From the NCBI RefSeq assembly GCF_000517065.1, contig NZ_KI912105.1:3247625-3311624 (forward strand): a DNA stretch of 64,000 bases, read 5' to 3'. This document shows, piece after piece, positions 47,863 to 56,457 of this stretch. Every line of letters starts with the position of its first letter. Within the stretch, counting starts at the first letter, position 1. The position numbers and the translations under genes are program-made. Origin of the DNA: Alkaliflexus imshenetskii DSM 15055. Its GTDB lineage: Bacteria; Bacteroidota; Bacteroidia; Bacteroidales; Marinilabiliaceae. Below the pieces are notes generated by a model. That model had not been told where the DNA came from, did not search any database, and saw only the letters and a program-made list of their open reading frames with translations.

Positions 47863-48630
47863 ATGTCAATAGAAATAAAGGATATTATTAAGCCGGAAAA
47901 TCTGGTTTATCAGAAAAGCAGCCTGCTAACCGACCGGGTAATGCATTATTGTCCCGGATGTAGCCACGGCGTAGTTAACCGCTTAATTGCCGAGGTGATT
48001 GAGGAGCTTGGTATTCAGAATGAAACCATAGGTGTTACGCCTGTGGGGTGTTCGGTACTGCTCTATAACTACATTGATGTGGATTGGCACGAAGCTGCGC
48101 ATGGTCGTGCGCCGGCTGTTGGCACAGGTATCAAACGTTTGCGCCCCGACAGGTACGTTTTTACCTATCAGGGTGACGGAGATTTGGCCGCCATTGGTAC
48201 AGCTGAAACCATTCACGCTTGTAACCGGGGCGAAAATATTGTGATGATTTTTATCAACAATGGCATTTATGGTATGACTGGGGGTCAGATGGCTCCTACA
48301 ACCCTGCAAGGGATGAATACCTCAACAAGCCCATTTGGTCGTGATTTGGCACGTGATGGAAATCCTTTGAAGATGACCGAAATAGTGGCTCAACTGCCGG
48401 GAACCTGTTACGTGACGCGTCAGGCAGTGCACACAGCAGCGGCAGTGCGCAAAACCAAAAAAGCACTTTTTAAGGCTTTTGAAAACCAGAAGCTGAATAA
48501 GGGTACATCGTTTGTCGAAGTGGTTTCCACGTGTAGCTCCGGCTGGAAATTGACGCCTGTGCAGTCTAACAAATGGATGGAGGAGAATATGTTTCCGTAT
48601 TATCCTCTGGGTGACCTGAAAGACAAATAG
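47863..48630 (+). CDS. 2-oxoacid:ferredoxin oxidoreductase beta subunit (TPP-binding)
   Basis: A 255-residue subunit with the cluster-binding CPGCSHG near the N-terminus. The TPP/Mg motif is GDGDLAAIGTAETIHA, continuing to FINNGIYGMTGGQMAPTT. It is the catalytic TPP subunit of the complex with the alpha, gamma and delta chains. The ATG at 47863 is 4 bp after the alpha stop and fits the family. A longer frame from 47740 overlaps the alpha gene and is rejected. Confidence 0.93.
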   Translation: MSIEIKDIIKPENLVYQKSSLLTDRVMHYCPGCSHGVVNRLIAEVIEELGIQNETIGVTPVGCSVLLYNYIDVDWHEAAHGRAPAVGTGIKRLRPDRYVFTYQGDGDLAAIGTAETIHACNRGENIVMIFINNGIYGMTGGQMAPTTLQGMNTSTSPFGRDLARDGNPLKMTEIVAQLPGTCYVTRQAVHTAAAVRKTKKALFKAFENQKLNKGTSFVEVVSTCSSGWKLTPVQSNKWMEENMFPYYPLGDLKDK

Positions 48631-48728
48631 TGCTTGCAATGAACCGGAGGCTGGTAATGCACCAAACTGCGATTTTTATTTGCCGTGGTAACCATCTGCG
48701 GAATTAGTGAACTTAAAATCTTTATCTG

Positions 48729-49289
48729 ATGAATGAAGAAATTATCATAGCCGGGTTTGGCGGTCAAGGAGTTTTATCTATGGGTAAAATTCTGGCGTAT
48801 TCAGGTGTGATGCAGGATATGGAAGTATCATGGATGCCATCTTACGGCCCCGAAATGCGGGGTGGTACTGCCAATGTCACGGTAATCCTCAGCGATAGCC
48901 GAATCAGTTCTCCCATACTCAAGAAATACGATACTGCCATCATCCTCAATCAGCAATCTATGGATAAGTTTGAGAAAAGCATCAAGCCTGGCGGTCTGTT
49001 ATTGTATGATGGAAATGGCATAACCCGACACCCTGAGCGTACCGATATCAATATCTGTCGGGTAGATGCTGCCGAGGAGGCATCAAAAATGAATAGCTCA
49101 AAAACATTTAATATGATAGTGCTTGGTGCTTATTTGAAATTAAGACCCATTGTTACCATGGATAATGTGATGGAAGGTTTGAAAAAGTCTCTGCCCGAGC
49201 GGCACCATCACTTACTGCCGCTCAATCGCGATGCCATAGTACGTGGCACTGAAATTGTCAAATCGGTGCACGAAGTATCAGCTTCATAA
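48729..49289 (+). CDS. 2-oxoacid:ferredoxin oxidoreductase gamma subunit
   Basis: A 186-residue gamma-subunit protein with EIIIAGFGGQGVLSMGKILA at the start, WMPSYGPEMRGGTANVTV, and a CoA-binding type domain. It completes a four-subunit ferredoxin oxidoreductase with the three genes upstream, after a gap of about 98 bp. A terminator follows at 49318. Confidence 0.93.
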   Translation: MNEEIIIAGFGGQGVLSMGKILAYSGVMQDMEVSWMPSYGPEMRGGTANVTVILSDSRISSPILKKYDTAIILNQQSMDKFEKSIKPGGLLLYDGNGITRHPERTDINICRVDAAEEASKMNSSKTFNMIVLGAYLKLRPIVTMDNVMEGLKKSLPERHHHLLPLNRDAIVRGTEIVKSVHEVSAS

Positions 49290-49317
49290 GTGGAACGAAA
49301 ATACACTTACTCACATC

Positions 49318-49350
49318 AACCCGGAAAGGCAGTCTTTTCCGGGTTTTTTT
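49318..49350 (+). terminator. Intrinsic terminator after the oxidoreductase operon
   Basis: AACCCGGAAA and TTTCCGGGTT pair over 10 bp around eight bases and run into TTTTT, 29 bp after the gamma-subunit stop. Confidence 0.9.
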
Positions 49351-49369
49351 GTGCCTTTGTTTCAGATTT

Positions 49370-50251
49370 CTATAGCTCAATGCTAAAACCAGAGTAGAAA
49401 GTGGTGAGTTTGTTTTTAAGGGTGTCATTAAATATTTCTTTGGCCTTGTTGCCTGTGCAGTGGCTTGTAATAAGCTGCATTTCAGGAAAATTTGTTTTAA
49501 GATGCCAGGCAATTGAATCAATGTCTTCACCGGTTTCGTAGTTTCTTCCGCCACGGCTGTCGGGCAGATGGGTGCCTCCAAAGTAGCAGTTGATGTGGTT
49601 GTGGCCATGAAAAGCAGAAACAGCATGCAGCGTGTTAAGTATTCCATTGTGCGCGCATCCGGAAAGCACTGTCATACCTTGTGCTGTCTTTATGGAGATG
49701 GCCAGTTCATGGGTAAAATCATCAGGCATAATGGTTCCATCCCTTTCAATGAATAACGATTGGTTAGCTAAGGGTGCTGGGAAGTCACCTTGCAACTTAC
49801 ACACAATTGCAACATGGCTGTTTACTATTGTGTTATCTCCAATATATCGAAAACGATGTGGATGTTTTTTTAGGAGCTTATGGTCAATGGAAATGTCCCG
49901 TTTCAGCCCATCTCTCAGCGATAGGTATATTTGTCCCGGCATGTTCTCTGAAAGAAAGATGGTGGCGTGGTGGTTGATGGTGAGAAATTGTGCCAAACCG
50001 CCGGTGTGGTCTTTATGCCCATGCGAAAGCAGCACATAATCTACCTCACTGAGGTTTATGCCAAGATGAGATGCATTTTCAGCAAAGGCAGATGAATCAC
50101 CTAAATCCAGCAACCATTTTTGTGTATCAATTTCAAACCAGATGCTAAGACCATGTTCTGTTTGAAGCGGTTTTTCCGGGTGCGGCGCATTGTCTATCAA
50201 TACTTTGATTTTCAGTTCTTTGTTGTTGGTAGGGTTGGCAGAGTTGTACAT
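49370..50251 (-). CDS. MBL-fold metallo-hydrolase (COG1237-like)
   Basis: A 293-residue metallo-beta-lactamase-fold protein with the metal motif HGHKDH (His77, His79, Asp81, His82) in LLSHGHKDHTGGL. Further metal ligands are in SGCAHNGIL and at the C-terminus (ITSHCTGNKA). Its length and motifs fit the COG1237 group, sometimes annotated as dihydropterin-related phosphate synthases, but biochemical roles vary. It is last of a four-gene minus-strand run with a peroxiredoxin, a DUF134 protein and a zinc-ribbon protein. Confidence 0.85.
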   Translation of the reverse strand: MYNSANPTNNKELKIKVLIDNAPHPEKPLQTEHGLSIWFEIDTQKWLLDLGDSSAFAENASHLGINLSEVDYVLLSHGHKDHTGGLAQFLTINHHATIFLSENMPGQIYLSLRDGLKRDISIDHKLLKKHPHRFRYIGDNTIVNSHVAIVCKLQGDFPAPLANQSLFIERDGTIMPDDFTHELAISIKTAQGMTVLSGCAHNGILNTLHAVSAFHGHNHINCYFGGTHLPDSRGGRNYETGEDIDSIAWHLKTNFPEMQLITSHCTGNKAKEIFNDTLKNKLTTFYSGFSIEL

Positions 50252-50264
50252 TTGCTGTGGTTAT

Positions 50265-50462
50265 TTATTTGCTGTTGCGGGCGTTGTCGGCTGCTTTGAG
50301 TTTTTCCAGATAGAGTTGGTGGTGATAGCTGCCTTCTCTTATCAAGGGTCTGCCACACTGGCGGCAATTGTGTTCGCGGCACGGGGTTTTCTGTTCATGA
50401 ATCACGCGTATTTGGCAATACACACAAATGCAGTTGCCATCGCATTCATTGTAGGGCATCAT
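50265..50462 (-). CDS. Small cysteine-rich zinc-ribbon protein
   Basis: A 65-residue protein with CxxxCxCxxC near the N-terminus (CDGNCICVYC), then a His-Glu-Gln stretch, PC and CRQCG, a CxxC...H...PCxxxxCxxCG arrangement. Similar small zinc-ribbon proteins accompany DUF134 genes and dinitrogenase-cofactor-binding proteins in anaerobes. The two ATGs at 50457-50462 overlap the end of the DUF134 gene by 17 bp. A TTG at 50480 is an alternative. The role is unknown. Confidence 0.7.
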   Translation of the reverse strand: MMPYNECDGNCICVYCQIRVIHEQKTPCREHNCRQCGRPLIREGSYHHQLYLEKLKAADNARNSK

Positions 50463-50868
50463 TTTGTGTTTTTTGGTCAATACGTTGTATATTGTTTGAT
50501 TGGCAGTAGTAGCATAACTCGCAGTTTTTCAGTGATATGGTCAATTTGTAGCAATCCTCGCATCTATACCAAAACTCATTAGTGTGAAAATGTCCGCCAT
50601 CAAAAAATATGGCTTTGCCTTCTACAAAAGCTTTGGCTACTGTTTTTCTGGCTTTTTCATAGATGCGTGTGAATGTAGGACGTGATATGTTCATTCTTTT
50701 GGCGGCTTCTTCGTGGTTTAATCCATCGTAATCAGCCAAACGGATGGACTCATACTCTTCGTAGAGCAATACTTCGGGTTCCAGCTGCTGCATGGGTATG
50801 CCAAAAGGGCGAAAACCCTCCATGAGTGGAGGGTTCGTGACAAGTCGTTTGCGTTTTGGCCTGGGCAC
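50446..50868 (-). CDS. DUF134 family predicted DNA-binding protein
   Basis: A 140-residue protein of the DUF134 group, with a sigma-70-region-4-like helix-turn-helix (LNHEEAAKRMNISRPTFTRI) after a segment containing YEEYESIRLADYDG. A C-terminal zinc-ribbon-like part has paired cysteines (CEDC, CELCYYC). The start is GTG at 50868 because PRPKRKRLVTNPP begins the family. The GTG lies 1 bp after the peroxiredoxin stop codon, so the two are one operon. It could regulate this operon (inference). Confidence 0.88.
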   Translation of the reverse strand: MPRPKRKRLVTNPPLMEGFRPFGIPMQQLEPEVLLYEEYESIRLADYDGLNHEEAAKRMNISRPTFTRIYEKARKTVAKAFVEGKAIFFDGGHFHTNEFWYRCEDCYKLTISLKNCELCYYCQSNNIQRIDQKTQNDALQ

Positions 50869-50869
50869 C

Positions 50870-51580
50870 TTATTTCTGTATGGCTTTAAATACCTCTTCT
50901 TTAGACAGCGGTTTGGTGCAGAAAAACCAATCATAACATTTGATGTTGGCATCTTTACCTTCCACCCGTTCTTTGGCGGTACCGCATGATCCGGCAGGGG
51001 GCACAATGAGGTCGTCGCCCGGCTGCCAGTCGGCAGGAGTGGCCACTTCAAAGGCATCGGCAGTTTGCAGGGCAATAATAACCCGTTTAAGTTCATCAAA
51101 GTTTCGTCCCAGCGAAAGTGGGTAATAAATGATGGTTCGGATTTTTCCTTTTGGGTCAACAATAAAAACGGCGCGCACAGCTTTGGTGTTACTTTCTCCG
51201 GGCTGAATCATACCATATTTCTTTGAAATCTCCATGGTAATGTCCTCGATAAGGGGGAAAGTTACTTCTACATCTTTCATGCCCTTATATTCAATCTTTT
51301 CTTTGATGGTGCGTAACCATGCAATGTGGCTGTAAAGACCATCCACTGAAAGACCTAACAGTTCGGTATTCAAACTCTTAAATTCTGCCTGCATAGAGGC
51401 AAATGTCATAAATTCTGAGGTGCAAACGGGCGTGAAATCGGCCGGGTGACTAAAGAAGATAACCCATTGACCCCTATAGTCGTTTGGGAATTTGATAGTG
51501 CCCTGGGTGGTTACTGCTGTAAATGATGGTGCATCTTCACCAATACGTGGCATGGCAATTACTTCTGGTTCTTGTTCCAT
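50870..51580 (-). CDS. Peroxiredoxin, Prx6/1-Cys-type with C-terminal cysteines
   Basis: A 236-residue peroxiredoxin that reduces peroxides. The peroxidatic Cys53 is in DFTPVCTSEF. The C-terminal region has CYDWFFC (Cys-x5-Cys), like archaeal Prx6 enzymes such as ApTPx, and an additional SCGTAKER segment. The ATG at 51580 is chosen because the predicted transcription start lies near 51610, downstream of an alternative TTG at 51619. A palindrome sits in its promoter at 51634-51645. It is first in an operon with the DUF134, zinc-ribbon and MBL-fold genes. Confidence 0.92.
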   Translation of the reverse strand: MEQEPEVIAMPRIGEDAPSFTAVTTQGTIKFPNDYRGQWVIFFSHPADFTPVCTSEFMTFASMQAEFKSLNTELLGLSVDGLYSHIAWLRTIKEKIEYKGMKDVEVTFPLIEDITMEISKKYGMIQPGESNTKAVRAVFIVDPKGKIRTIIYYPLSLGRNFDELKRVIIALQTADAFEVATPADWQPGDDLIVPPAGSCGTAKERVEGKDANIKCYDWFFCTKPLSKEEVFKAIQK

Positions 51581-51616
51581 AACGCTAATTTTTTTAGTGG
51601 GTTTTGACTGTTCTAA

Positions 51617-51649
51617 CAAATTTAATTAATATAGAACAAATGTTCAAAA
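51617..51649 (-). promoter_or_regulatory. Promoter and palindromic operator of the peroxiredoxin operon
   Basis: On the minus strand, TTTTG (51649-51645) and TAAATTTG (51624-51617) are separated by 20 bp, near the Bacteroidota consensus. The spacer contains the perfect palindrome GAACA-AA-TGTTC at 51634-51645, placed to act as a repressor or redox-regulator site. The responsible regulator is not identified. Confidence 0.6.
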
Positions 51650-51794
51650 TAAATATCTGATGATCAATCAATTCTTATTGTTTGATTTTATGGCGTATAA
51701 CAAATACAAATGATGATGCCGTTTTGATGTTGCTGCAATTCTTCTGTGGTGAATTAGAGATTTTTTGAAGTATTGGCCGATATCCCTATCGCCA

Positions 51795-54476
51795 TTAAAA
51801 TTTCAAAGTGTATTTCACATACGGTATTGGGAATGGGAAGAGGCTGAGTTGTTTCAGTTTTCGTTGTGCTGCCCCTGGTTCGGCATTTTCATCAGAGGCA
51901 AAATAAAGTATAAACGGGTTTTGTCGTCCGTAAAGGTTTATTATGCCAAGGCTCCAAATTCTGGTTGTTGAAGGGTTCTCTTTCGTGAAGTTGAAACCCA
52001 CATCGAGCCGGTGAAAAGCAGGCATGCGGAAAGCGTTTAGACTGCTGGCATTTTCTGAATATCCTGACGATGACACTGTTTGTTCACCAAAAGGATAGTC
52101 TGGTGCGAAGAATTTTTCGGAGGGTAAGGTTACGGGTGTGCCGCTGCCGAATTGCCACATTATACCTCCATCAACCTGTAGGTTAAAACGGTAGTTAAGC
52201 GATAGGTTCAAATCGTGCCTGCGATCAAATCTGGCAGGGAATGAGCGTCCCTGGTTCAGGTCATCAAACCGGTTGGTGGTGTTGGCATAGGTGTATCCCA
52301 GCCATCCGGTAAGGCTGCCCTTGTTTTTCCGGAACAACAACTCGGTACCGTATGAGATGCCTTCGCCACCGGTGAGTTTGTCTTCCCACTCTGTGCTGTA
52401 ATCAAAAAAACCGGTACTCTCCTTATAATGAAGCAGATTGTATAGCCATTTGTAATATATCTCGGTGCTAAGTGTGAATGTTTGCTGGTGATCAAGCGCC
52501 CACTCACTGCCAAGGGATACCTGTCGTGAACGCATTGGTGGAATTTTATCGGTAACAGGCAACCACAAGTCGGTTGGCAGTGCCACGTTTGAGGAACTTA
52601 CCATGTGGATATATTGCGACATGTGGTTGTATGAACCTCGCAGATTCCATGTTGGTCTGAGTGCGTAATTGATGGCGAGCCTGGGTTCAATGGATTGATA
52701 ATATTCACTTTTGCCTTTGAAAAGGATAAACCGGCCACCGGCATTGATTCGCAGTCTGCTGCCAATCATAAATTCGTTTTCGGCATAGGCGTGCAGCTCG
52801 CTGCCAAGAAGTTTCAGATCGCCAATGGTTGTATCCAGTGGAAAGGTGGTGTTTACGCTCCGTTTTATTATATCCACGCCTGGATTAAAACTGTGTCTGA
52901 TGCCGTTAAAACCAAACTTTATAAGATGGTTGCCAACCGGAAAATAGTCAAAATCCATCTTCACACCTAAATCTCTTATACCGCTCAGATATCTTTGTTC
53001 ATAGCTATCCCATTGGTTGTTAAACTGGTTGTTGCGCTGCACCCCAATAAAGAATCGATAATCGGAATATGTGGCGGTGAGGTTACTGAAAAGCTTTGGT
53101 GTGATGACAAAGTTCCATCTGAGTGCCGTAACAAAGTTACCCCAACCGGCATTGTTCTCATCGTTGATGGAGGTCGTTACTTCACTGTTTTGGCCACCGG
53201 TATCATCAGATGAAACATCCTGATAATTGTAAGTAGTGAAGTATTTGTCTCTGCCCAGATAGGCGCTAAGATAGAGTCTGTGGCGGGGATTAAATGTGTG
53301 GTTGAATTTGGCATTGAGATCATAAAAGAAGTAGTTGGTGGTTTCGTCGCGGCCACGCTGAGCCAGACCGGCTATGGCATCGAGGTAGGTTCGTCGGAAT
53401 GAGACGGCAAAGCCTGATTTGTCTTTCACCACCGGCCCGTTAACCGATACGCCCGATGAAAGAAGTCCGAGGTTTACCGTGCCATTTATTTGCTCGTTGT
53501 CGCCTTCAATCATTCGTATGTCTATTACGGAGGAGAGTCGTCCCCCGTACCTTGCGGGAAACCCGCCCTTCATTACAGAAACATGACGCACGGCATCGGC
53601 ATTAAATATTGAAAAGAATCCCAATAGGTGACCGATGTTATATACAGGCACATCGTCGAGCAATATCAGGTTTTGATCCGGCCCGCCTCCGCGCACATAT
53701 AAACCGCTGAAACCCTCGCTGCCGCCTTGTATTCCTGGCAGCATCTGGATGCTTTTTACCAGATCTGTTTCGCCAAGAAGGGCAGGGGTGCGCCTGATTT
53801 CTTCAATTGGCATCATGATGGCACCTGTTCGTGTAAGATGGGTGAACTCATAATTTTTTTGCCCAATCACGGCAACTTCGCTCAGTTCGATGGATGCCTG
53901 CAACGAAAAATGAATGGTGGTATCTCTTTGAAGGTTGAACTCCACGCTCTGACTGCCAAAGCCGACAAAAGAGGCGTTAAGTGTATGTTGGCCGGGCGCC
54001 AGAGTAATGCTGTAAAATCCATAGTTGTTGCTGGTGGTGCCGGTGCCGGTTTGCAGATTAAAGATATTGGCATATGGCAGACGTTCCTGTCCGGGTGATT
54101 CACGTACATATCCGTTCACCACAAATCTTCGTTCACTAAGTTCCTTTGGCCTTAAAATTATCCTGTTGTCGCGAATAACCCAGGTAAAGCTGCAGTTGGC
54201 AAAGAGATCCTGCAAATGCGCCAAAAGAGATTTTTGCTCCCGGCTTAAGGTCATATTGTCTTCAATGCAGAGGCGTGTGCTGTAAGAGATTACCCATCCC
54301 GATTTGGTCTCCAGATGGCGGATGAGGTCTCTTCCACTACCCGAGATCATGTCCGGACGAACCGTTGGCGTAGGGTCACCTTGTGCCAACAACGAAAGCG
54401 AGGCTGTTCCCCATAAGAGAACAACCCCGCATAATATTTTGATTGTATGTGATATTCGGGTTTTGTGCGGGAGCAT
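51795..54476 (-). CDS. TonB-dependent receptor with N-terminal STN domain
   Basis: An 893-residue outer-membrane receptor. After a signal peptide (to about residue 32) come a STN domain (about 45-110, RDLIRHLETKSGWVISYSTR), a carboxypeptidase-regulatory-like domain (about 125-205, with NIFNLQTGTGTTSNNYGFYS), a plug (PGIQGGSEGFSGLYVRGGG) and a C-terminal beta-barrel ending in Phe. The STN domain passes a signal to FecR, encoded 27 bp upstream. The ligand is unknown; no SusD partner is present. Confidence 0.94.
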   Translation of the reverse strand: MLPHKTRISHTIKILCGVVLLWGTASLSLLAQGDPTPTVRPDMISGSGRDLIRHLETKSGWVISYSTRLCIEDNMTLSREQKSLLAHLQDLFANCSFTWVIRDNRIILRPKELSERRFVVNGYVRESPGQERLPYANIFNLQTGTGTTSNNYGFYSITLAPGQHTLNASFVGFGSQSVEFNLQRDTTIHFSLQASIELSEVAVIGQKNYEFTHLTRTGAIMMPIEEIRRTPALLGETDLVKSIQMLPGIQGGSEGFSGLYVRGGGPDQNLILLDDVPVYNIGHLLGFFSIFNADAVRHVSVMKGGFPARYGGRLSSVIDIRMIEGDNEQINGTVNLGLLSSGVSVNGPVVKDKSGFAVSFRRTYLDAIAGLAQRGRDETTNYFFYDLNAKFNHTFNPRHRLYLSAYLGRDKYFTTYNYQDVSSDDTGGQNSEVTTSINDENNAGWGNFVTALRWNFVITPKLFSNLTATYSDYRFFIGVQRNNQFNNQWDSYEQRYLSGIRDLGVKMDFDYFPVGNHLIKFGFNGIRHSFNPGVDIIKRSVNTTFPLDTTIGDLKLLGSELHAYAENEFMIGSRLRINAGGRFILFKGKSEYYQSIEPRLAINYALRPTWNLRGSYNHMSQYIHMVSSSNVALPTDLWLPVTDKIPPMRSRQVSLGSEWALDHQQTFTLSTEIYYKWLYNLLHYKESTGFFDYSTEWEDKLTGGEGISYGTELLFRKNKGSLTGWLGYTYANTTNRFDDLNQGRSFPARFDRRHDLNLSLNYRFNLQVDGGIMWQFGSGTPVTLPSEKFFAPDYPFGEQTVSSSGYSENASSLNAFRMPAFHRLDVGFNFTKENPSTTRIWSLGIINLYGRQNPFILYFASDENAEPGAAQRKLKQLSLFPFPIPYVKYTLKF

Positions 54477-54503
54477 TGATTAACTCAATTTTAGCTCCCT
54501 AAG

Positions 54504-55460
54504 TTAGTCAGAGATTATTAAAGTACCGTTTTTTAGAGCGAAATTTTTCTGGAAATGAACCGACAACTCTTCAGTGATTTCATCCAGATGCTGTCCTTTA
54601 AATCGGGTTGTGACTTTTATATTACTCTGGTTATAGATAATGACATCATTGATCTCGGGAAAATGGTTACGCAATGCTACGGAAATATCGCTAAGCGATG
54701 CTTCGTTGAATTCGAGCAGACCCGTTTTCCAGGATATGAAATTGTTGTTGGTTATAACGCCTTTACCCATAACCTTTGCATTGGCAATGGCCCATTCACC
54801 GGCATATATTTGGTTGCTTTCTCTTCGGTTTGAGAGGTTAACAATACCTTCTGTCACATTTAGTTCAATCAGCCCATCGGCGCGTGTACCATCAAGATGG
54901 AAGGCAGTGCCCAAAACATTTACCGATACAGGACCAACCTCTACTTTAAATGGTTTTTCAAGGTCTTTTGCAACTTCAAAATAGCCTTCGCCTTTGAGGG
55001 CTACATGTCTTTCGGGTCCAGCAAAAGCATTCCTGAACTTTAGCGATGAGTTGCGATTGAGGTAAACAATACTGGCGTCGGGGAGTACCAATGAATCGGA
55101 GGTGGCTCCTGTTTCAAACACCACCCAACGGCCATAGCCAGGCACATTCCAATAAACCCATAGACTTGCCGAAACCGAGAATACCATAATGATAACTGCT
55201 GCAGCACGCAAAAAGAAAGCGAATGGTGAGGCTTGTTTCTTGCCAAATCCGATACGTTGACGTATCAGGCTCCAGTCTTTCTCTAGCTCAGTGGAAGAAA
55301 TGGCTGTCTGTTCCCAGATGAAGCGGATTTCGTTGAAATGCTGCTTGTACCGGGCGTCGGATTTCAATAACGATTCAATTGTCAATGCTTCCTCATGGGT
55401 GCATTCCCCATCCAGATATCTGACAATCAAATCTTCATTATAATAATCAGTAGAACCCAT
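54504..55460 (-). CDS. FecR-family anti-sigma factor
   Basis: A 318-residue FecR-type protein with a cytoplasmic N-terminal domain that binds sigma (DLIVRYLDGECTHEEALTIE) and a membrane helix at about 82-104. A periplasmic FecR domain (VNVLGTAFHLDGTRADGLIE) and a C-terminal DUF4974-like part follow. It relays the signal from the TonB receptor downstream to the ECF sigma factor upstream. A small ORF of unknown role lies between it and the sigma gene. Confidence 0.93.
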   Translation of the reverse strand: MGSTDYYNEDLIVRYLDGECTHEEALTIESLLKSDARYKQHFNEIRFIWEQTAISSTELEKDWSLIRQRIGFGKKQASPFAFFLRAAAVIIMVFSVSASLWVYWNVPGYGRWVVFETGATSDSLVLPDASIVYLNRNSSLKFRNAFAGPERHVALKGEGYFEVAKDLEKPFKVEVGPVSVNVLGTAFHLDGTRADGLIELNVTEGIVNLSNRRESNQIYAGEWAIANAKVMGKGVITNNNFISWKTGLLEFNEASLSDISVALRNHFPEINDVIIYNQSNIKVTTRFKGQHLDEITEELSVHFQKNFALKNGTLIISD

Positions 55461-55495
55461 AAGTCTTGTTCAAATACAATTTCTTGAGTGAATTT

Positions 55496-55681
55496 CTAGT
55501 GAAACTGAATGACATTGAAGAAGTTGGGAGCCTTAGCAGTGATGCTTGGTTCAGTGACCGGCGTTTCTTCCATCACCTGAACAGCGGTTTCTTCATTTTG
55601 CACGGATTCCATTACAGGAGTTTGCGCTTCTGTTGGCTCTCCGGCAAATAGTTCTGCAATTAATTGAAGTAAAAATTCCAT
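55496..55681 (-). CDS. Small hypothetical protein between fecR and the sigma factor gene
   Basis: A 61-residue frame beginning MEFLLQLIAELFAGEP, with an amphipathic helix and then a Glu/Thr/Pro/Val-rich stretch. There are no recognised motifs. It lies in the same orientation between the anti-sigma and sigma genes, with 35 bp to fecR. A plus-strand frame at 55466-55651 overlaps it and looks less protein-like. It may be real but is unsupported by family. Confidence 0.4.
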   Translation of the reverse strand: MEFLLQLIAELFAGEPTEAQTPVMESVQNEETAVQVMEETPVTEPSITAKAPNFFNVIQFH

Positions 55682-55857
55682 AACAATATGGTTTTTTTGT
55701 GTTTATAGTGTTTATAAGTTGTGCATTTTCATTGCCTACTGGCAATGGCTTAAATTCCCCTTCTGCCTCTTCAAAATATGTGTCATCTTAGTATATGACA
55801 ACCAAAGGGTGTGTCACACGTATTCGGAATGTGTGTAAAAGTGTTTTTAGAAAGAAT

Positions 55858-56457
55858 CTAAAATACAAAAAGAGCACCCAGTAAAATAAGTGCAGGCGGA
55901 AGTAGTTGGTTCTTTGCCAGTTCCTCCCTCAGTTTCTTTAGTGCTTTGCTGATTTGAGTTTCAACGGTGCGTTTGGATATATTGAGTGTTTCTGCTATCT
56001 CCTGGTTGGAAAGTCCTTCATTCCGACTCATCCTGAAAATACGCCTGCATTGGTCTGGCAGCTCGTCAACCGTGACACGGATGACCGCTTCCAATTCTTC
56101 AATCTCAATGTTTAAGCTAGGTGTTTCAATTTCGTCGCCGGCATCAAAAATGCGCTGATGATGCTCTTTCTTCATCTTGTCGCGTTTAATGAGGTTAAGG
56201 CAACGGTTGCGAACGCTCTGATGCAGATGGGCATTCAAACTTGTATGGATGGTGATCTCTTCCCGTCGGTCGAAAAGCATTACAAAAACATCCTGCACCA
56301 CACCGCGCGACAGATCCATGTCGGTCAGCATCCTATTGGCAAAGGCCACTAACTTACGGTAATAAGCATCGAAAAGATGCCGGTAAGCCCTTTCATCGCC
56401 ACGTTTTAATGCGGCAAGAAGCATGGCATCGTCAGAAAGGTTGGCGCTTTTGGACAT
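55858..56457 (-). CDS. ECF-type RNA polymerase sigma-70 factor
   Basis: A 199-residue sigma factor with region 2 (LLAALKRGDERAYRHLFDAY to FVMLFDRREEI) and region 4 (PDQCRRIFRMSRNEGLSNQEIAETLNISK, in two parts). A hydrophobic C-terminal tail (LPPALILLGALFVF) is typical of the Bacteroides expansion ECF group. It is paired with the FecR and STN-receptor genes downstream, the usual surface-signalling set. The ATG at 56457 (MSKSANLSDDAM) is preferred; a start at 56571 would add 38 residues. Confidence 0.93.
   Translation of the reverse strand: MSKSANLSDDAMLLAALKRGDERAYRHLFDAYYRKLVAFANRMLTDMDLSRGVVQDVFVMLFDRREEITIHTSLNAHLHQSVRNRCLNLIKRDKMKKEHHQRIFDAGDEIETPSLNIEIEELEAVIRVTVDELPDQCRRIFRMSRNEGLSNQEIAETLNISKRTVETQISKALKKLREELAKNQLLPPALILLGALFVF

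Noticed and set aside
55466..55651. 61-codon plus-strand frame overlapping the small minus-strand ORF
   Set aside because: It has no start context and no recognisable features, and opposes the operon. The minus-strand frame is more protein-like.
55786..55802. TCTTAGTATATGACAA resembles TCTTAGTACATGACAA at the IS4 left boundary (63549)
   Set aside because: A 16-base, one-mismatch match is suggestive of an IS-end remnant, but there is no longer similarity or transposase sequence nearby, so chance cannot be excluded.
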